DNA from: Collybiopsis luxurians FD-317 M1
Lineage: Eukaryota; Basidiomycota; Agaricomycetes; Agaricales; Omphalotaceae
Reading direction: 5' to 3'
Length of the DNA: 64,000 nucleotides
NCBI GenBank assembly: GCA_000827265.1
Contig: KN834761.1
Coordinates: forward strand, 260,556-324,555
The notes under the pieces are model-generated. The model did not search any database, was not told the origin of the DNA, and saw only the letters and a list, made by a program, of their open reading frames with translations. The position numbers and the translations under genes are program-made. Shown piece after piece: positions 34,300-46,489 of the stretch. The first letter of the stretch is position 1, and the number at the start of each line of letters is the position of its first letter.

Positions 34300-35004
34300 T
34301 TACTGTAGACCTTGCAGGCGTTCAGTGTATATAAAAGTTATAAATATCTCATCCACCATATGCTGACCTGCAGGAAAGATTTCGAAATAAGGCTTTTTCA
34401 ATAGCGTCTGGACATGATATAAAGCTATCGGCGTCTCTGATCCGTCATTCAGAATCAACTATACAAGTGTCCGTTCAAAATGTGCAGAAGTTCAAGTTGA
34501 AGTTAGGCCAAGGCAACCTACCTTTATTTGTAGATTCGTGATACACCATTTGTAATCTCTCCCATCTTCACCAGTGAAGGTGCAGGGTCTAGGGGTATAC
34601 GTTGTTGGCGATGAGGCCCATGAGCTGACCACTTCGAAAAGAACACATGAAAAATCTCACCGTCCATAGAGGCCCAAGCTTTCTTTCTTAATGTATTCCT
34701 TGGCCTCTATCTCTCTCCCACTGAATCGGCCACTCCCAAATCGCATTTTAGGACTTTGAATGGTCTTCCAGTCAATTTGAACTAAGTATATAAAGTTTGC
34801 TTGATGCGTATTGGCTATATTAGGACTCTGATTGTTGGTATCACCGCTTCGAATCGATTTGGAGATGGTTGTTGTTCTGTGAATACCGAATGGGGTATGA
34901 CAAGTGTACACTGTATTTTGATTCTCGTCGTACCAGGTATTGTTTAGGATGGGCTCACTGATGAAGCTAGTATAAAGCTGTTTTTGGTAGAGGTGAAGTG
35001 TCAT
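34300..35004 (-). CDS. DUF6593 protein, copy B
   Basis: Exons 35004-34661, 34588-34522 (67 bases) and 34458-34300 join in frame to 189 residues. Motifs in order: MTLHLYQKQ, LNNTWYDENQN, VYTCHTPF, RTTTISKSI, LVQIDWKTIQSPKMRFG, GREIEAKEYIKKE, FTGEDGRDYKW, ETPIALYH, YFEIFPAGQHMVDEIFITF. The open frame extends upstream to 35220, but the internal ATG at 35004 matches the start of the paralogues and is preferred. DUF6593 is an agaricomycete-enriched family without a proven function. The alternating strand pattern looks like a single beta-rich domain, and a tubby/LURP-one-like fold is my inference only. Confidence 0.8.
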
Positions 35005-35490
35005 GATGGCGTAGTCTTGTAGAAGGGAAAGTTTGGCGTGCTTTAATACCGAGACTTTATCATTGCGTAGCAATAATGAATAAATAGATATGTAGTTACA
35101 CAGCTCCGCTTGTAACGGGGCTCTGTAAAGGACAGCCAAGCTCAATGGCGAAAGCCCGTGGACATTTTCGTCAGGAGTTGTCGGCAAGGAGCCACTGATA
35201 CGAAGTTCCGTTGTCAGCAAACCGAATGAACCTTAGCTTCACCCGGGCGTCTGGGCTCTGAAGTAGCACGACATCAAAGAAAGCAAGCGCCATACAAGCG
35301 CGGCGGCAACGACTCTGGCTCCGGGCTCCTACTGCTTCCTAAAGTTTCCACCGTTCACTCTTCCGACATGCATATCGTTCATAGGCTCTAACCTCCTTGA
35401 TCGATTGTCATGCAGACATGACTAGCCAGTTGCCCGAGGCGCACGGTCCACCCACCAGATGCTGACCTCGACAAACCGCCTTTTATTATT

Positions 35491-36046
35491 CAGATCTTGG
35501 ACCGTGCTGTGTAATACACTTCCTTCCTTCCTTCCTTTGGCAACGGGACAAGCGAGTTCCAGTTCTCCAAATAGCCAAGGAAGCTGTTTTATTGATTTAA
35601 TCGGTAAGCACTGGTAGTCTTATATCAGTAGGCTGTGTCGGCCTGTCTACTTCACCGTGCTTCCTGGCAAAACTTCTCAAGGCTAAGTACCTGGTGACTT
35701 TCATCCTTTCACAAAATCACGACCGAGAGGGGAATCAGAATGATCGCCGAATGTGTCCTGCACGCAAGTCTATCTATGATCAATTCAGTGTAAGGCCAGC
35801 TGAATTTGACTCTTTCGGACTGGACGCTCCTGTTCAAATGCGACTCCTAAGGAGCTGCAGTATAGATTTGGCACCAGAATACTCGTAACTCAGTACATGA
35901 GTTGATTGAAATGTGTCAGTCGTTTAGTCTTTGATACTAGTTCATCCCTTCGTTCGAAGATCACAACTGTTCATAACACGTCCTCGGACTAAACTTCAAG
36001 GAAGGAAGGAAGGTCGGTCTATTACACAGCATGATCCACGATCTGA
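35491..36046. repeat. Imperfect inverted repeat upstream of copy B
   Basis: About 45 bases at 35491-35535 (CAGATCTTGGACCGTGCTGT, then a TTCC microsatellite) are matched in reverse complement by 35997-36046. The match extends weakly outward. The 555-base interval has no gene and could be a decayed inverted-repeat transposon or a local inverted duplication. Confidence 0.55.
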
Positions 36047-36091
36047 ACGCCGGTTTCCAGAGATTATCCCGGTGCTGACCCATGCATCATC

Positions 36092-36166
36092 GTCTCTGGG
36101 ACTGCCGCAGAAGGAGGAGACCAGCTCGCAACTGACGCACGGCATCGCTGCTGTAGATCTCCCCAC
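36092..36166. repeat. Dispersed repeat, copy 1
   Basis: GTCTCTGGGACTGCCGCAG, then GCATCGCTGCTGTAGAT and CCCC, is closely similar to 50606-50680, which lies inside an intron of the membrane-protein gene. Both copies are in the same orientation. It is probably a small mobile or dispersed repeat. Confidence 0.6.
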
Positions 36167-38442
36167 CCTGACTACAGCCAACTATTTACAATACAGGAAG
36201 TAACTACATAGAGTAGAGGGTGAGGTTGGGTTCACCTTTATCGATGCCCTCACAATCACAGAGTATAGTATAAATGAGTTTGGTACAATAAGTTTGGCAC
36301 ATTGGCCCGGTTTGTTTGGTTTAAAAACTGCCCGCTAAAGCGCAAGGACAGTGGTAGCTTTGAGCGCCGCTGGCGCGCGGATCTAAGGAAAGCAAAGGGA
36401 GTTGCAGGGGCCGCTTCCGTGACAATACGCGTTGTCACTTCGTCACGGTACCCAAACCGAAGCTCGTGACCCAAACGAAGTCTACCAGAATTGCACTAAC
36501 GATCAATGCTTTCGAAATTAGTGTATAAAACTTGTGATTTGCCATTTACCGTTGTTCCATAGTTTATACATGCGTCTGTGGTTATCTTCTGCATATATAA
36601 GTAGTTGCTACATACACTTAGATGTGCATTTCCCCTTCAACTCGCATATTTTGTGGTTAGCGCTATGGTGAAAATGGCTCCCTGCCGAAGCTGATGAATC
36701 ACGAAAGACATTTATATCTCATTCTCCCTAAGTATGGAGACGTCGACCTTGGTCTACGCATGAGATACTCGACGGCAAACTTGGACGAGACATGGCAGAT
36801 CCGCGCCGCGGTAAGTTGAGCTTACCGAAGGTACATGGAACGCGACTCCCGTATTATGTTCTTAAACCAGCCGTAGTCTATCCATTTGGTAGCGTATCTA
36901 TCCTCGGGTGATGGAGGAGAGGGTAGCGAAGACTCTAGAACTTCAGATACTTACGTCTATCTCAACAAGAATAGCATCCCGGGGATAATGGATCGGTTCA
37001 ACGCAGATCGGAGAAGATGTTCGATCCCGGATATTTGCTCAAAAGGTAGGCTTGCGGAATCAGGCTAGAGGTCCTCACGTCATGCAAACCTCCGATGCTT
37101 GATCGCATTCGCCGCATACCTTTCCATTACTGGAAGGCATAGAGGTATTGATACGAGTATGTGGTGAAACTGATGAGGATGGGGGTACTTGTGCTTGGAT
37201 CATTGAAGGCAAGCATGTGCATTCATAGAAAGAAACAATGTCGAATGCCACAATAGCGCCATCAAAGGAAAAAAATTTACCAGGTTAATGATTCGAAGTG
37301 ACGACTCAGAATTTGGGCCGTCAACGCGTCTGCCGATACTTGTATTTTACGAGGAAGGCGACTCTTGTCTTAATAAATGGCGGGAGATGCAGAGAAAATT
37401 TTCTGCGTGACTCGATAATCCCCTTTCGAAACAACGAATGGGGCTCCGGTCTCTAGTTTTTGCCCTGTACAGAGTCGGAAGTTTTCTAAATTCCAAGGGT
37501 GCAGGCGACTCTGGCGGAGATCTCAAGTAGGGGCAACCACCCGCGGTATCACGCAAGCCTTTTTTCGGGCATAGCTTTCTGCCATCAATTCCAAAGAACG
37601 AACGTTCCTTCCTCGGCTGAGTTACTACCCTTCGAGATGCTATTGAAATTCCGCCCACCTAGTGCTCGAGGTGGGTTTGAACGACGACAACCGTATTAAG
37701 TCAACAGAGGTTGACAGTAGGAAAGTATCCTGTGAAGCGTCTCGTCAATCCCAGCTGTCCTCGGACACTGCAATTTTCGTCAAACGGTGCCGATGACCCA
37801 ATTGCTGGCTTTATGCATCGGAGAATGCTTTCCAAGAAGCGGAAGCTTTAGGGAAAGGATGAGGTGTTTCGGAGTCGGTTAAAGATCTGGGAAATAGCGC
37901 TACTCTGATTGAGCACGACAGCAAAGAACACAAACAGACGAGGTGTTCGACTCTGGGACTTTTCACGTATGTGTGCTACACTGTATCCCATTTTCCGATG
38001 CATCGCTCATGGGGTTCCTTTATCTATCCGCTGGATTCTAATACCACCACCATCGCATCTGTTCCGTATGTGTTATCGAAACAAACCCATGAGTATGTAC
38101 TCCCCCGGCAATTTCATTCGAAGCTGGAACATTGGAGATAGCGGATGCGGGGGTTATTCCTGCGCCCAAACTTTGGCAGACTGGGTATGTTCAGCAAAAG
38201 ATTGAACGATGGGAGGAAATTTTGCTGCAACTAGTTGACACTGCATATTTGAGTGCAAATCGCATAACTTTTCAATACCCCGGCTGCTATTCCGTACATT
38301 TCCTTCTGATAAGTTTCAGCAGGCCAGTCGGCAGTACCTCAGAAATTCATTTTCCAAATGCATTTCAGATCGTACAGCTACTTATACACATATATAGCCT
38401 ACGGGAAAATGAGATTGATAGCGAGAAAAATCATTGAACAGA
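36167..38442. other. Gene-poor stretch
   Basis: ORFs at 36886-37068, 37347-37658 and 38132-38437 show no recognisable motifs. 36421-36480 is similar to 40470-40530 (CAATACGCG, CTCGTGACCC, AACG), so it belongs to the duplicated flank of copies B and C. No gene is supported. Confidence 0.5.
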
Positions 38443-39156
38443 TCAGCTTTGACCTTGTGCTCTCCGCAGCTGTTCGATGTATATGAAGGTCACGAAAATC
38501 TCGTCCACCATATGCTGACCTGTAGGAAAGACTTCCAAATGGGAAGATTTTGTCGATAGAGTTTCACGGTGAAATAAAGCTACCGGCGTCTCCGAGGTGT
38601 CATTTAGGATCAACTACACGAGTATTCGTTCAAAAGCTACGGATCCCCGAGTTCGAGACAACTGACCTCGGGATTCAGACCTACAATACGCCATTTGTAT
38701 TTTTTCCCGTCCTCACCTGTGAAGGTGCAGTTTCTGAGGGTAATACGTTGTCAGTAATCCTCATGACTTGGCTGCTTCAAAGAGTACACATTCAGACAAA
38801 ACGCACCGTCCATACAGACTCCAGCCTTCCTTCTTGATATATTCCTTGGCCTCTATCTCTCTTCCACTGAATCTACCACTACCAAATCGCATTTTCGAAC
38901 TTTTGATTATGTTCCAGTCAATCTGAGCGAGGTATATGATGTTTGTACGATCCACACTGGGTGTTTCGGAATTTTGGTCATTGCCCGTATCATCGTTATT
39001 GACCTCTCGGACGGATTTGGAGATGGTGGTCGTTCTGTGAGGGCTCACCCTGAACGGGGTATGACAAGTGTACACCGTGTATCCTTCGTCGTCGTACCAG
39101 GTATTATTCAGAACAGGTTCAAGATTGTGCTGTTTTTGATAGAGGTTGAAGGACAT
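38443..39156 (-). CDS. DUF6593 protein, copy C
   Basis: Exons 39156-38807, 38733-38667 (67 bases) and 38613-38443 join in frame to 195 residues. Motifs: MSFNLYQKQ, LNNTWYDDEG, VYTCHTPF, RTTTISKSV, LAQIDWNIIKSSKMRFG, GREIEAKEYIKKEGW, FTGEDGKKYKWRI, ETPVALFH, LEVFPTGQHMVDEIFVTF and IYIEQLRRA. It belongs to the same subfamily as copies A and B (TWYDE type), shares their intron positions, and has similar upstream DNA. All three lie on the minus strand. Role unknown. Confidence 0.85.
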
Positions 39157-41019
39157 GATGGTGTTTTCGTGTTGGAGAGAGTAAGCTTGACGTATTTAAG
39201 TATCCAAAGCTTCGAATTTTTTTCTGGAGTCTTTTCGATTGGTTAGGTGGCCCCGACTTCCTCATTGAATTCGGGATGAAGAATCATTGCGCAGTAAGGA
39301 ACGAGATGATGAAACCTGGAAGAGATTTTCGCTATAGGCTGTCGGCGAATACAGCTAGCACGAGGACCATATTGTAAAGAAGTTTCAGTGCATAAGCCCT
39401 AGCAGGACGCCTATATTCCGAAAGAGCACAACGTTGGCGGGAAGCGCTCAAGCGTCAATGGCAACAAAACTTTACATAAGCTTATCAATCTTATCTCGAC
39501 CATATCAGGCTTATCTACCATAACATGTGAATATGAACTTAGCTTTTTTTCGATATCCTCAACCCCGAGCCCTAACCATGGGGGCTCCGCCCCAAACCCC
39601 CGTCCTAGCCGCTAACCAACCCTAACCAAACCCCAACCAGCTAACCGGGCACGTCTGCGGTGTGCAAAAACCCTAACCGACCTAACCCAACCTTCCCGAG
39701 CGCTTATCGTTATCAGTGTGAGAGCTTACATAAGCTTTGTGCAGCCCTGGCTCTTGGGCGCTACACCACTCACTCTCTAGAAGTGTAGATTTGGTGTAGA
39801 TCGTTCCTCTTTTCTTTTCGTAAACCTCCTCAATTAAAATCTTCAGCCAATCTGCACTCGGATCCTCAATTGATGACCTTAGAAGATTCTACTAGCAGAC
39901 TATTTGTGGGTTTTAATGACCATGATCCGTTCCTCAATGAAGGCTCACCTGCATGGCCTATTGTTGTAGTAGTCCCTTCCCCAAGCCACACAGTACATCC
40001 ACCAAATTTGTAATACTATGCGTTCAACTTAGGACGCTCGAGCTGCTGTATCGGCTCAATCGGTTTCTGTCTAGACTCTTATACCTATCGACTGTAATAG
40101 GTTGCGTCGGACCGTCTACTTCACCACATTTCTTGGCGGAAAATCGCCACCGAAATGGAATGATCGCCGAATCCGCCTTGTATACGGTTCCAACTGCGTC
40201 CGAATTCGACGATTGTGGGTTGCAATAGTGGTTTCACATTGAACGTTCTTGTTTAAATGCCATCTTGGTGGAGCTGCAGATGGAGTACCCATAAATTTGC
40301 GCTAGAAACTCCAAGGTCTTTCATTGTACGTTACGTTCGATTGAAATACCTGACGATCGTTTAACCTCTGGAAAGGTTCGTCCCTTCATTTGCACTCACG
40401 ACTGCACAATCTCGACCTCAGGTATCGAAGAGGAGAGATTGTGCGTTAGGATTGTTGCGACTTGCAGCTCACGCTGGGTCAATACGCGGCAATCCCGGTT
40501 TGAACTGAAACTCGTGACCCGAACGCACCTGTGATCTCTTTAACATACGCCCCGCACGGAGCACGATTCATGAAACGGAACTAAGGTCTGAATCTGAATA
40601 TCAAAATGTCAAAGCGACATTCTTCTGGTCCTCTCTGTTCAGTTAATCCTTTCCATAGTGTGCTGCCACGTCTTGGTTATGAGTTAACATCGGAAGGCCC
40701 ATAGCTCAAGCGCAAATTGGCCACCCCCATTCAAGTTGCCAATACGTGCTAAGGCTTTCAATCGGTCGTGTTGTACGGGCCTCCGGTGCGTCTGCCTGAA
40801 ATCGATCACTTTTCTGGGACATTCCTTACTTTGAGCTGAAGCAACTCGCTCGAAGGAGCCTTAAATCAACTTGCGATCAGAGACATGACAAAATGGCAGC
40901 TCTCCGCTTCTGACGGTTATTATCCCCAACCGATTTCGATTCGTTTCCACAAGAGTACTTAAGGACACCGAGAAGCTAGACTTTAGTAAGCGTGTCGACA
41001 ATTCTTCGCTATCCACCGC
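39157..41019. other. Intergenic, upstream DNA of copy C and of the GH30 gene
   Basis: 39472-39737 holds the telomere-like tract described separately. 40060-40210 resembles DNA upstream of copy B (GTCTACTTCACC, TGATCGCCGAA). No gene is seen. Confidence 0.5.
39472..39737. repeat. Telomere-repeat-like tract between 12-bp direct repeats
   Basis: Between two exact copies of TTACATAAGCTT (39472-39483 and 39726-39737) lies a tract with many CCCTAACC/CTAACC words (about 39569-39687) and a GC-rich GGGGGCTCCGCCCCAAACCC segment. CCCTAA is the usual fungal telomere unit, here degenerate and far from a visible chromosome end. The flanking direct repeats resemble a target-site duplication. Confidence 0.65.
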
Positions 41020-43626
41020 ATGATGAGGCGGACTTCTCGACTTGACCTTGCTCTTTTCTTCTTCTTCACCGGAATTTGTGGCGCTCAAGCTCAGCAAATT
41101 TATGACATTGTAGGCTGCCAATCCGAGAAGCTATCATTTCTTTGAACGTTACTGAACAGGTCGAATAGTGGCAAACTACATGGGATCGATCGACGCTCTT
41201 CACCCCTCTGACACGTACAACGTCTACAGCAATCAATTTCGCGCCGAGTACCAGTTCACTACCGACTCAGGTTAACATCGTGGTGGATGATACAGTGGAG
41301 TATCAAGATATCGTTGGTTTTGGAGGGTCCCTCAGTAAGCAAGTTTGTTATATACGTTCACCTTAGCCTCAACGCGACCAACCGATTTTCCTCTCATCAG
41401 CGGATTCATCGGCTTTGACCCTGAAGAATTTGAAGGTGAGTTCAGTCGGTCCCGATCTGGAATGGCGATAACCCCTTTTGACACAGAACGCGAATCCAGC
41501 CAATTACTTCAGCCTCCTCAATTACATGTTCAACCCGACGGATGGCGCAAACGCAGCAGGATTGAGCTACGTTCGAGTGCCAATTGGTGCTACAGACTTT
41601 TCTGCTTCCGGTAAGCCACGAACGTGTTTAGATAGAGCTGTCAATGAACCACCCCATCTCAAAACGCTGTACTGTTCAACTGCACAGTGTACAGCTTGGA
41701 TGATTCGAATGGGGACACTTCTTTCAACAGCTTCAATATCAATCGAGTCCCGGCGTACGTGTTTGAAGTCCTCAAGGACATCCAGGCGATCAATTCCATC
41801 TTGAAGGTACCTAGCCGGTTCATTTGTTCTTTTTGGCACGAATGGAAGCTCACTTTCTTCTTCGATTATGTAGGTCCAACTAGTTCCTTGGTCACCGGTG
41901 AGGGGATCGTCGATTAATTTTTGTACGTTCTGTTATTCAAGCTTTTTCTTTCTGAATGTTAGCCCGCATGGATGAAAGACAGTGGTACCATGAACGGTGG
42001 ATCTTTGAGAGCCGATATGATTAAATTTTGTGGGTGGTAAATGGATGATTTTCAGGCAATAGCTCATACAGCAGGCAGACCCGACCTATCTCCTCAAAGC
42101 AGTCCAAGGCTTTCGAAGCATGGGGATCCCTGTATACGCGGTATCAGTTCAGGTGGGTGACCAAGGTCTTCTCGGCTTCGCGCCAATCGGTCTGGGCCCT
42201 TCCCTTGCTGACCTTGACAATGCACCCGCATGCATCATGTAGAACGAACCTCAAAATTCCAATCCGACCTATCCCACCTGTACTATGACTCCCGATGTAG
42301 AGGCACAGATCGGTTCCTCTTTACGTGCACTCTTGAACGCGAACGGATTGTCTGGTGTGAAGATCATCGGCTACGAGGTAATTCCGACCTTCGTTCTATC
42401 TTTTGATTTGAGAACTGGCCGCGTTGATACTTACTTGTGCCCATACGCAGCATAATTGGAACAACGCTGGATCATATCCAGTTACGCTGGTAAGAGGGAG
42501 CAGGGGCATGGGCTAAGAGCATTGATTTATTGTTCCATAGATGCAAGATGCTCCTAACGCGTTCGCTGGAGTTGGGTAAGTTTTTCATTCTACTTCTTCA
42601 CTTGTGTGCTCTACTAAAATGCCCCTGTCTGAATAGGTTCCACTGCTACGAAGGACAAGTAGCTAATCAGGACGCTTTTCATAATGCTTTCCCTTCCAAA
42701 GTAATTGATTTTATTCTTTGACTGTCTCCACCCCCGTCTCGAGCTTGAGCAACTCATGCACATAACATAGGAAATTTACTTTACCGAATGCTCAGGAACG
42801 ATAGGTTCGGATTGGTGGAGTGATATCAAAGTTCGTGTTTGGTTTCGTGACCAGCTTGGGATACTGTTATTGAAACTCAAGGTTTAATTCGTAGTGGTAT
42901 ATGGATAATCTGTAAGCAGGCTTTCACGAATCTCCGAGATGAATTCTCAGGAAACTCTAGATGGATTGGGGCTCTGGAACATAACGCCAAATCCGTGCGA
43001 CACATTCCAACCTTTTGCGTGTCTTTCCTGACTTTTGCCAAGGGCCTCATGTGGAACATCGCTCTTGACGGTCGTGGAAACCCAGAACTGCCGGGCTCCA
43101 ACAGTTGCAGTGGAGGTTGCAGAGGAATGGTTACCGTAAACGGTGGTTCATATTCTCTCAACCAAGAATTCTATTCAATGGCCCATGCCTCGAAGGCTAT
43201 CATTCCTAAAGATCCTGGGGGGCCTTTTGGTAAGAGAATTCGTCTTTCGGTATCTGGTTCCCTAGGATGGTCTCTCAGAGTTGGAGCCTATGTTACACAT
43301 CGAAGTAAACCAGGTGATTGGTCGCGCTATTCGCTCGTTGTGATGAATTGTAAGATCTTTCTGTTGAATCAAAGTGGCGTGTGTTCTGAGAAATGTATCT
43401 TTACTAGGGGACGATAATGCCTCGGGGAAGTGGAGTCCTACTCCAGTTACTGCTTCTATTTCGTTCAGAGGGTTGCAGGTAAGTGCGATTGAATTGAGGA
43501 TTTTGATATCTTCACATCAATATCATATCCTGCATATAAACGCGTTGACGTTTTCTCTCTCAGGCCACGTATACATTCCCCGTCGGAGTGACTACGCTCT
43601 GGTGGTACGGACCCTCAACGTCATAA
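41020..43626 (+). CDS. Secreted glycoside hydrolase family 30 (endo-beta-1,6-glucanase type)
   Basis: Eighteen exons join in frame to 507 residues: 41020-41109, 41169-41334, 41401-41435, 41487-41610, 41688-41806, 41874-41897, 41963-42029, 42079-42152, 42243-42377, 42451-42489, 42541-42575, 42637-42700, 42771-42830, 42895-42911, 42961-42994, 43043-43349, 43408-43478, 43564-43626. A signal peptide ends near GAQA. GH30 landmarks follow: DIVGFGGSLTDSS, YVRVPIGATDFSA, VPWSPPAWMKDSGTM, acid/base Glu235 in QNEP, GYEHNW, nucleophile Glu330 in FTECSG, GLMWNIALD, SASKAI-like ASKAIIP, and a C-terminal beta domain ending FPVGVTTLWW. Such enzymes cleave beta-1,6-glucan in fungal cell walls, so it may act in wall remodelling or attack on other fungi. 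The second intron boundary is chosen to avoid an in-frame TAG. Confidence 0.9.
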
Positions 43627-45070
43627 GAAATGTTCGCGGGTTCTTCTGCTCTTGACAACTCTTTTGCAATGATGATGATCTCTCTACTTACGATACGGCC
43701 ATCCTATCATGATACTTTCATTGATTTTTCATTAACCATTCCAAGGAATTTTATCCACCGAGCTCCATACTCTCGAAAGACACGCACAAATCTGAACTGC
43801 TTGAGCTGCATGCCACCCATAGACACATCTCGTCGGCGGTATTACCTTGTGCCTAGCGTATAGTTGTCACAACCATCTCGCTTTCCGTTTAATCAATGTA
43901 TTCTGTTTACCTATTTACCTACTTTACTTTACATACCTACACATCCACATCAAACTATACTTGGCGTTATATTCTTTAAATTGCTCGCTAAACACTGTAA
44001 CTTCTGCCTGCGGTAGGTGCTTCTCGAAGTTCTGGTTGAATCGCTAGTGTCAGGAATTGGAAAGCTTTTTTTAAACATGCCCGTGGCAAGCTCAGAATAG
44101 CTTAACGGCTGCGTGATTTTACCCTTATCCCATCACCCCAAGAGATAGCTTTCCCTAGTTGCCACACGGTGATGAGGTGCCTCCGATTCGAGGCTGTAAG
44201 ATCAAGTCTAACAACGATTACTGCAAGTCCGTCTCTATAGGGATAATCGCAGATTTCTGAGCAGCAGGAGGGGGTCAATTGCGGGCTTGACCTGACCGTG
44301 AGAAATTCTACCGACGAACCTGCTTCAGTGCTTTGCCACGTCCATTTCTTCTTCTGATGGCTTGTTCCAGGCTGTCGCGACGCGTCGTTCTTATGCGCCC
44401 TTGTGAACCTGAATAACAAAAGTAAGCTGCCGACGTAAATTATTTCCTTTTGGCTGTAAAATTATGACTGAATATTGAATGTTTTATGTCAGGTTTATAC
44501 AGGCAGAGGCATGCCTTTTCAACGTGTTTCTCAAGTAAGCAGTACCCCCTCGAGGTCTACATCGGATTTGTGTACAGCGTTAGGACCGAATCTTCGTGAC
44601 ATTTACCTCATTATACATATACCTGTCGCTATTGCAAGTCGTACGATTCGATCCGAGAAGGTTGGGAGATACTCTTCTGAGCATGACGCTTCCGAATTAT
44701 CGTCTCTGAAACCATCTACCCGGTTTTGGCGGAATCATGCTCCACAAGCAAACAAGGTCCAAAAAAGTCGCAGACAGCAGAGCTGCCCGGTCTGGAAGCT
44801 GTATTTTCTGATCAGATTTTACAGCAGCATTCGCTCGCTAACAGTGTGCATCATCTGCCAGCCTGCAGGACTTAACCGGCAACCGGGCTATACAAAGGAC
44901 ATACAGCTCAGGTCCTGAAAGCGTAACCGACCGACTTGTGGAGCGCGACATTCATATACTATTGCGCTTTTACTGCATCTTCCATCATATCGAACGTCTC
45001 ACCCGAAATTAAGGGTTCTCGATCTGCGCAGACTTGATGAAAAAGCTATATTGGGTAATTCATACATTGC
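43627..45070. other. Intergenic, no gene recognised
   Basis: ORFs at 44102-44419 (-) and 44475-44918 (+) have no motifs. No repeats of note. Confidence 0.5.
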
Positions 45071-45078
45071 TATAAAAA
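45071..45078 (+). promoter_or_regulatory. TATA box of the DUF6699 gene
   Basis: TATAAAAA lies 70 bases before the ATG at 45141 and is followed by a pyrimidine-rich leader, as is common in highly expressed fungal genes. Confidence 0.55.
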
Positions 45079-45140
45079 GTACGCGCAGGGATCCCGACTT
45101 TTTCCACTACCCTTCCCTTCCACCTCTCTCCCCGTCAATC

Positions 45141-46489
45141 ATGGCATCTTACTTCCGAAATCTTTTTGGTGGCGGAACCAAACCTTCTTCACGCTCGTCT
45201 TCGAAGGTCCGTTCTGAAGACCCGCAACCACATTCGCGCCACAGTCGTTCTCGCTCCGAGTCTTCCACCCCGAGAACGCCTGCGGTGTATACCGGTTCTT
45301 ATACGACATCAACTTCATCAGCACGAACACCCAGTCCTATGCGGAATGCAAGTGGTTCGCAGACCCAGAGGCCATCGCCCCTGCGGTACAACACGTATGA
45401 CTCGGCCTCAATATCGTCAAAGAGAAGACCGACGCGTCCGCTCGAACTGCGCTCTGGGACTGTTAGCTATCAATCTGGTGATACGTGTAAGTGTCTGAAT
45501 GAATGCTTCTTGCCGCTTCTCCTTACTGATCGCGTTATATACAGTCGTTCCTTATCCCATTTATACTCCCGATCTATCAAGCAACTCGCGCACAAATTCC
45601 AATTCATCCCTCTATCCAGCTTCTTCTGCATCTGGCCACGGACATACTTATGCCTCGAGTTACACTAGTCATCGTCCGCCGATGCCCCCTCGGACGTCAA
45701 GTTCGGGAAGCGTCCCGGCGAGGCCAGCGTTAAAACAGACGAGTACATGGCATGGCAGCGAGACTCCATCTCGTAAGTCACCTACTTCTCCGGATATTTA
45801 TATATGTTTTCCTGACCTCATGTCGTTCCCCGATTATACCTCTTATGTATATAGGGTCGCGCTATCACGTTTCTTTCGTCAACCCAAAACGTCGACCGAC
45901 GCTGCACATGCATCCTCTCCTCGCTTCATCCCAATTTAGCCGCGCGCCCATTTATTACGATGTCTCCCGTTTTCCATCCCCACAAACTGTCATTGACCGA
46001 AGCACGCGAAGTGCCATTCCAAGCCTAACTCTCTCCCAACCCGCTACTGATCCGTCCTCAATGTCCCGACTCGTACTTCGAAGCAGCAAATTCCCCTGGC
46101 CGATTATTGTCGACGCAGGGTGTTCTTCCTCTTCCTCTTCCCAAAAGAAGACCGTTCCGAAATTCTACTTGGGCGGTTCTGGATCTTCACCAACTTCCCC
46201 TCACGCACCCTCCTCATCCGTATCGTGCGCGGACGTTTTGTACGCCGTACACAACACGCTCGCTCAACCCGCTACACCCGAAGAGTGGAATGCCCTGGGG
46301 AAGGGCAGTCACGCTCAGCGTAAAATTTCACGGGCTTATGATCGAAGATGTCGGTCGGCTGGTGGGGGTTGGGAGAGTGGGATTCGGAGGGTGGATTGGT
46401 TGGGTGAGAAGACAAAGTTGATTGGGGTTGAAGTTGATAATAAGACCGAAGGGTCGGGAGTAGGGAACCTGGTATTCGGAAGATCTTGA
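45141..46489 (+). CDS. DUF6699-domain protein with Ser-rich N-terminus
   Basis: Exons 45141-45486, 45545-45772 and 45855-46489 join in frame to 402 residues. Residues 1-190 are low-complexity and rich in Ser, Arg, Thr and Pro (SRHSRSRSESSTPRTPAVY), so probably disordered and phosphorylatable. The C-terminal part fits DUF6699: LHMHPLLASS, YYDVSRFP, LSQPATDPSS, KFPWPIIVDAG, CADVLYAVHNTLAQPATPEE, then W and GIRRVDWLGEKT. The family is common in agaricomycetes and its role is unknown. No signal peptide or membrane segment. A truncated relic of this gene's 3' part lies at 52391-52550, next to an intact DUF6593 gene. Confidence 0.8.

Noticed and set aside
37347..37658. 103-residue minus-strand ORF
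   Set aside because: Arg/Pro/Ser-rich translation of non-coding DNA with no neighbouring exons or motifs.
41110..41168. In-frame stop at the start of GH30 exon 2
   Set aside because: Using the next acceptor (GAATAG) removes the stop and yields the family sequence IYDIWQTTWDRS.
44102..44918. Two ORFs between the GH30 and DUF6699 genes
   Set aside because: No recognisable domain and no promoter or exon support.
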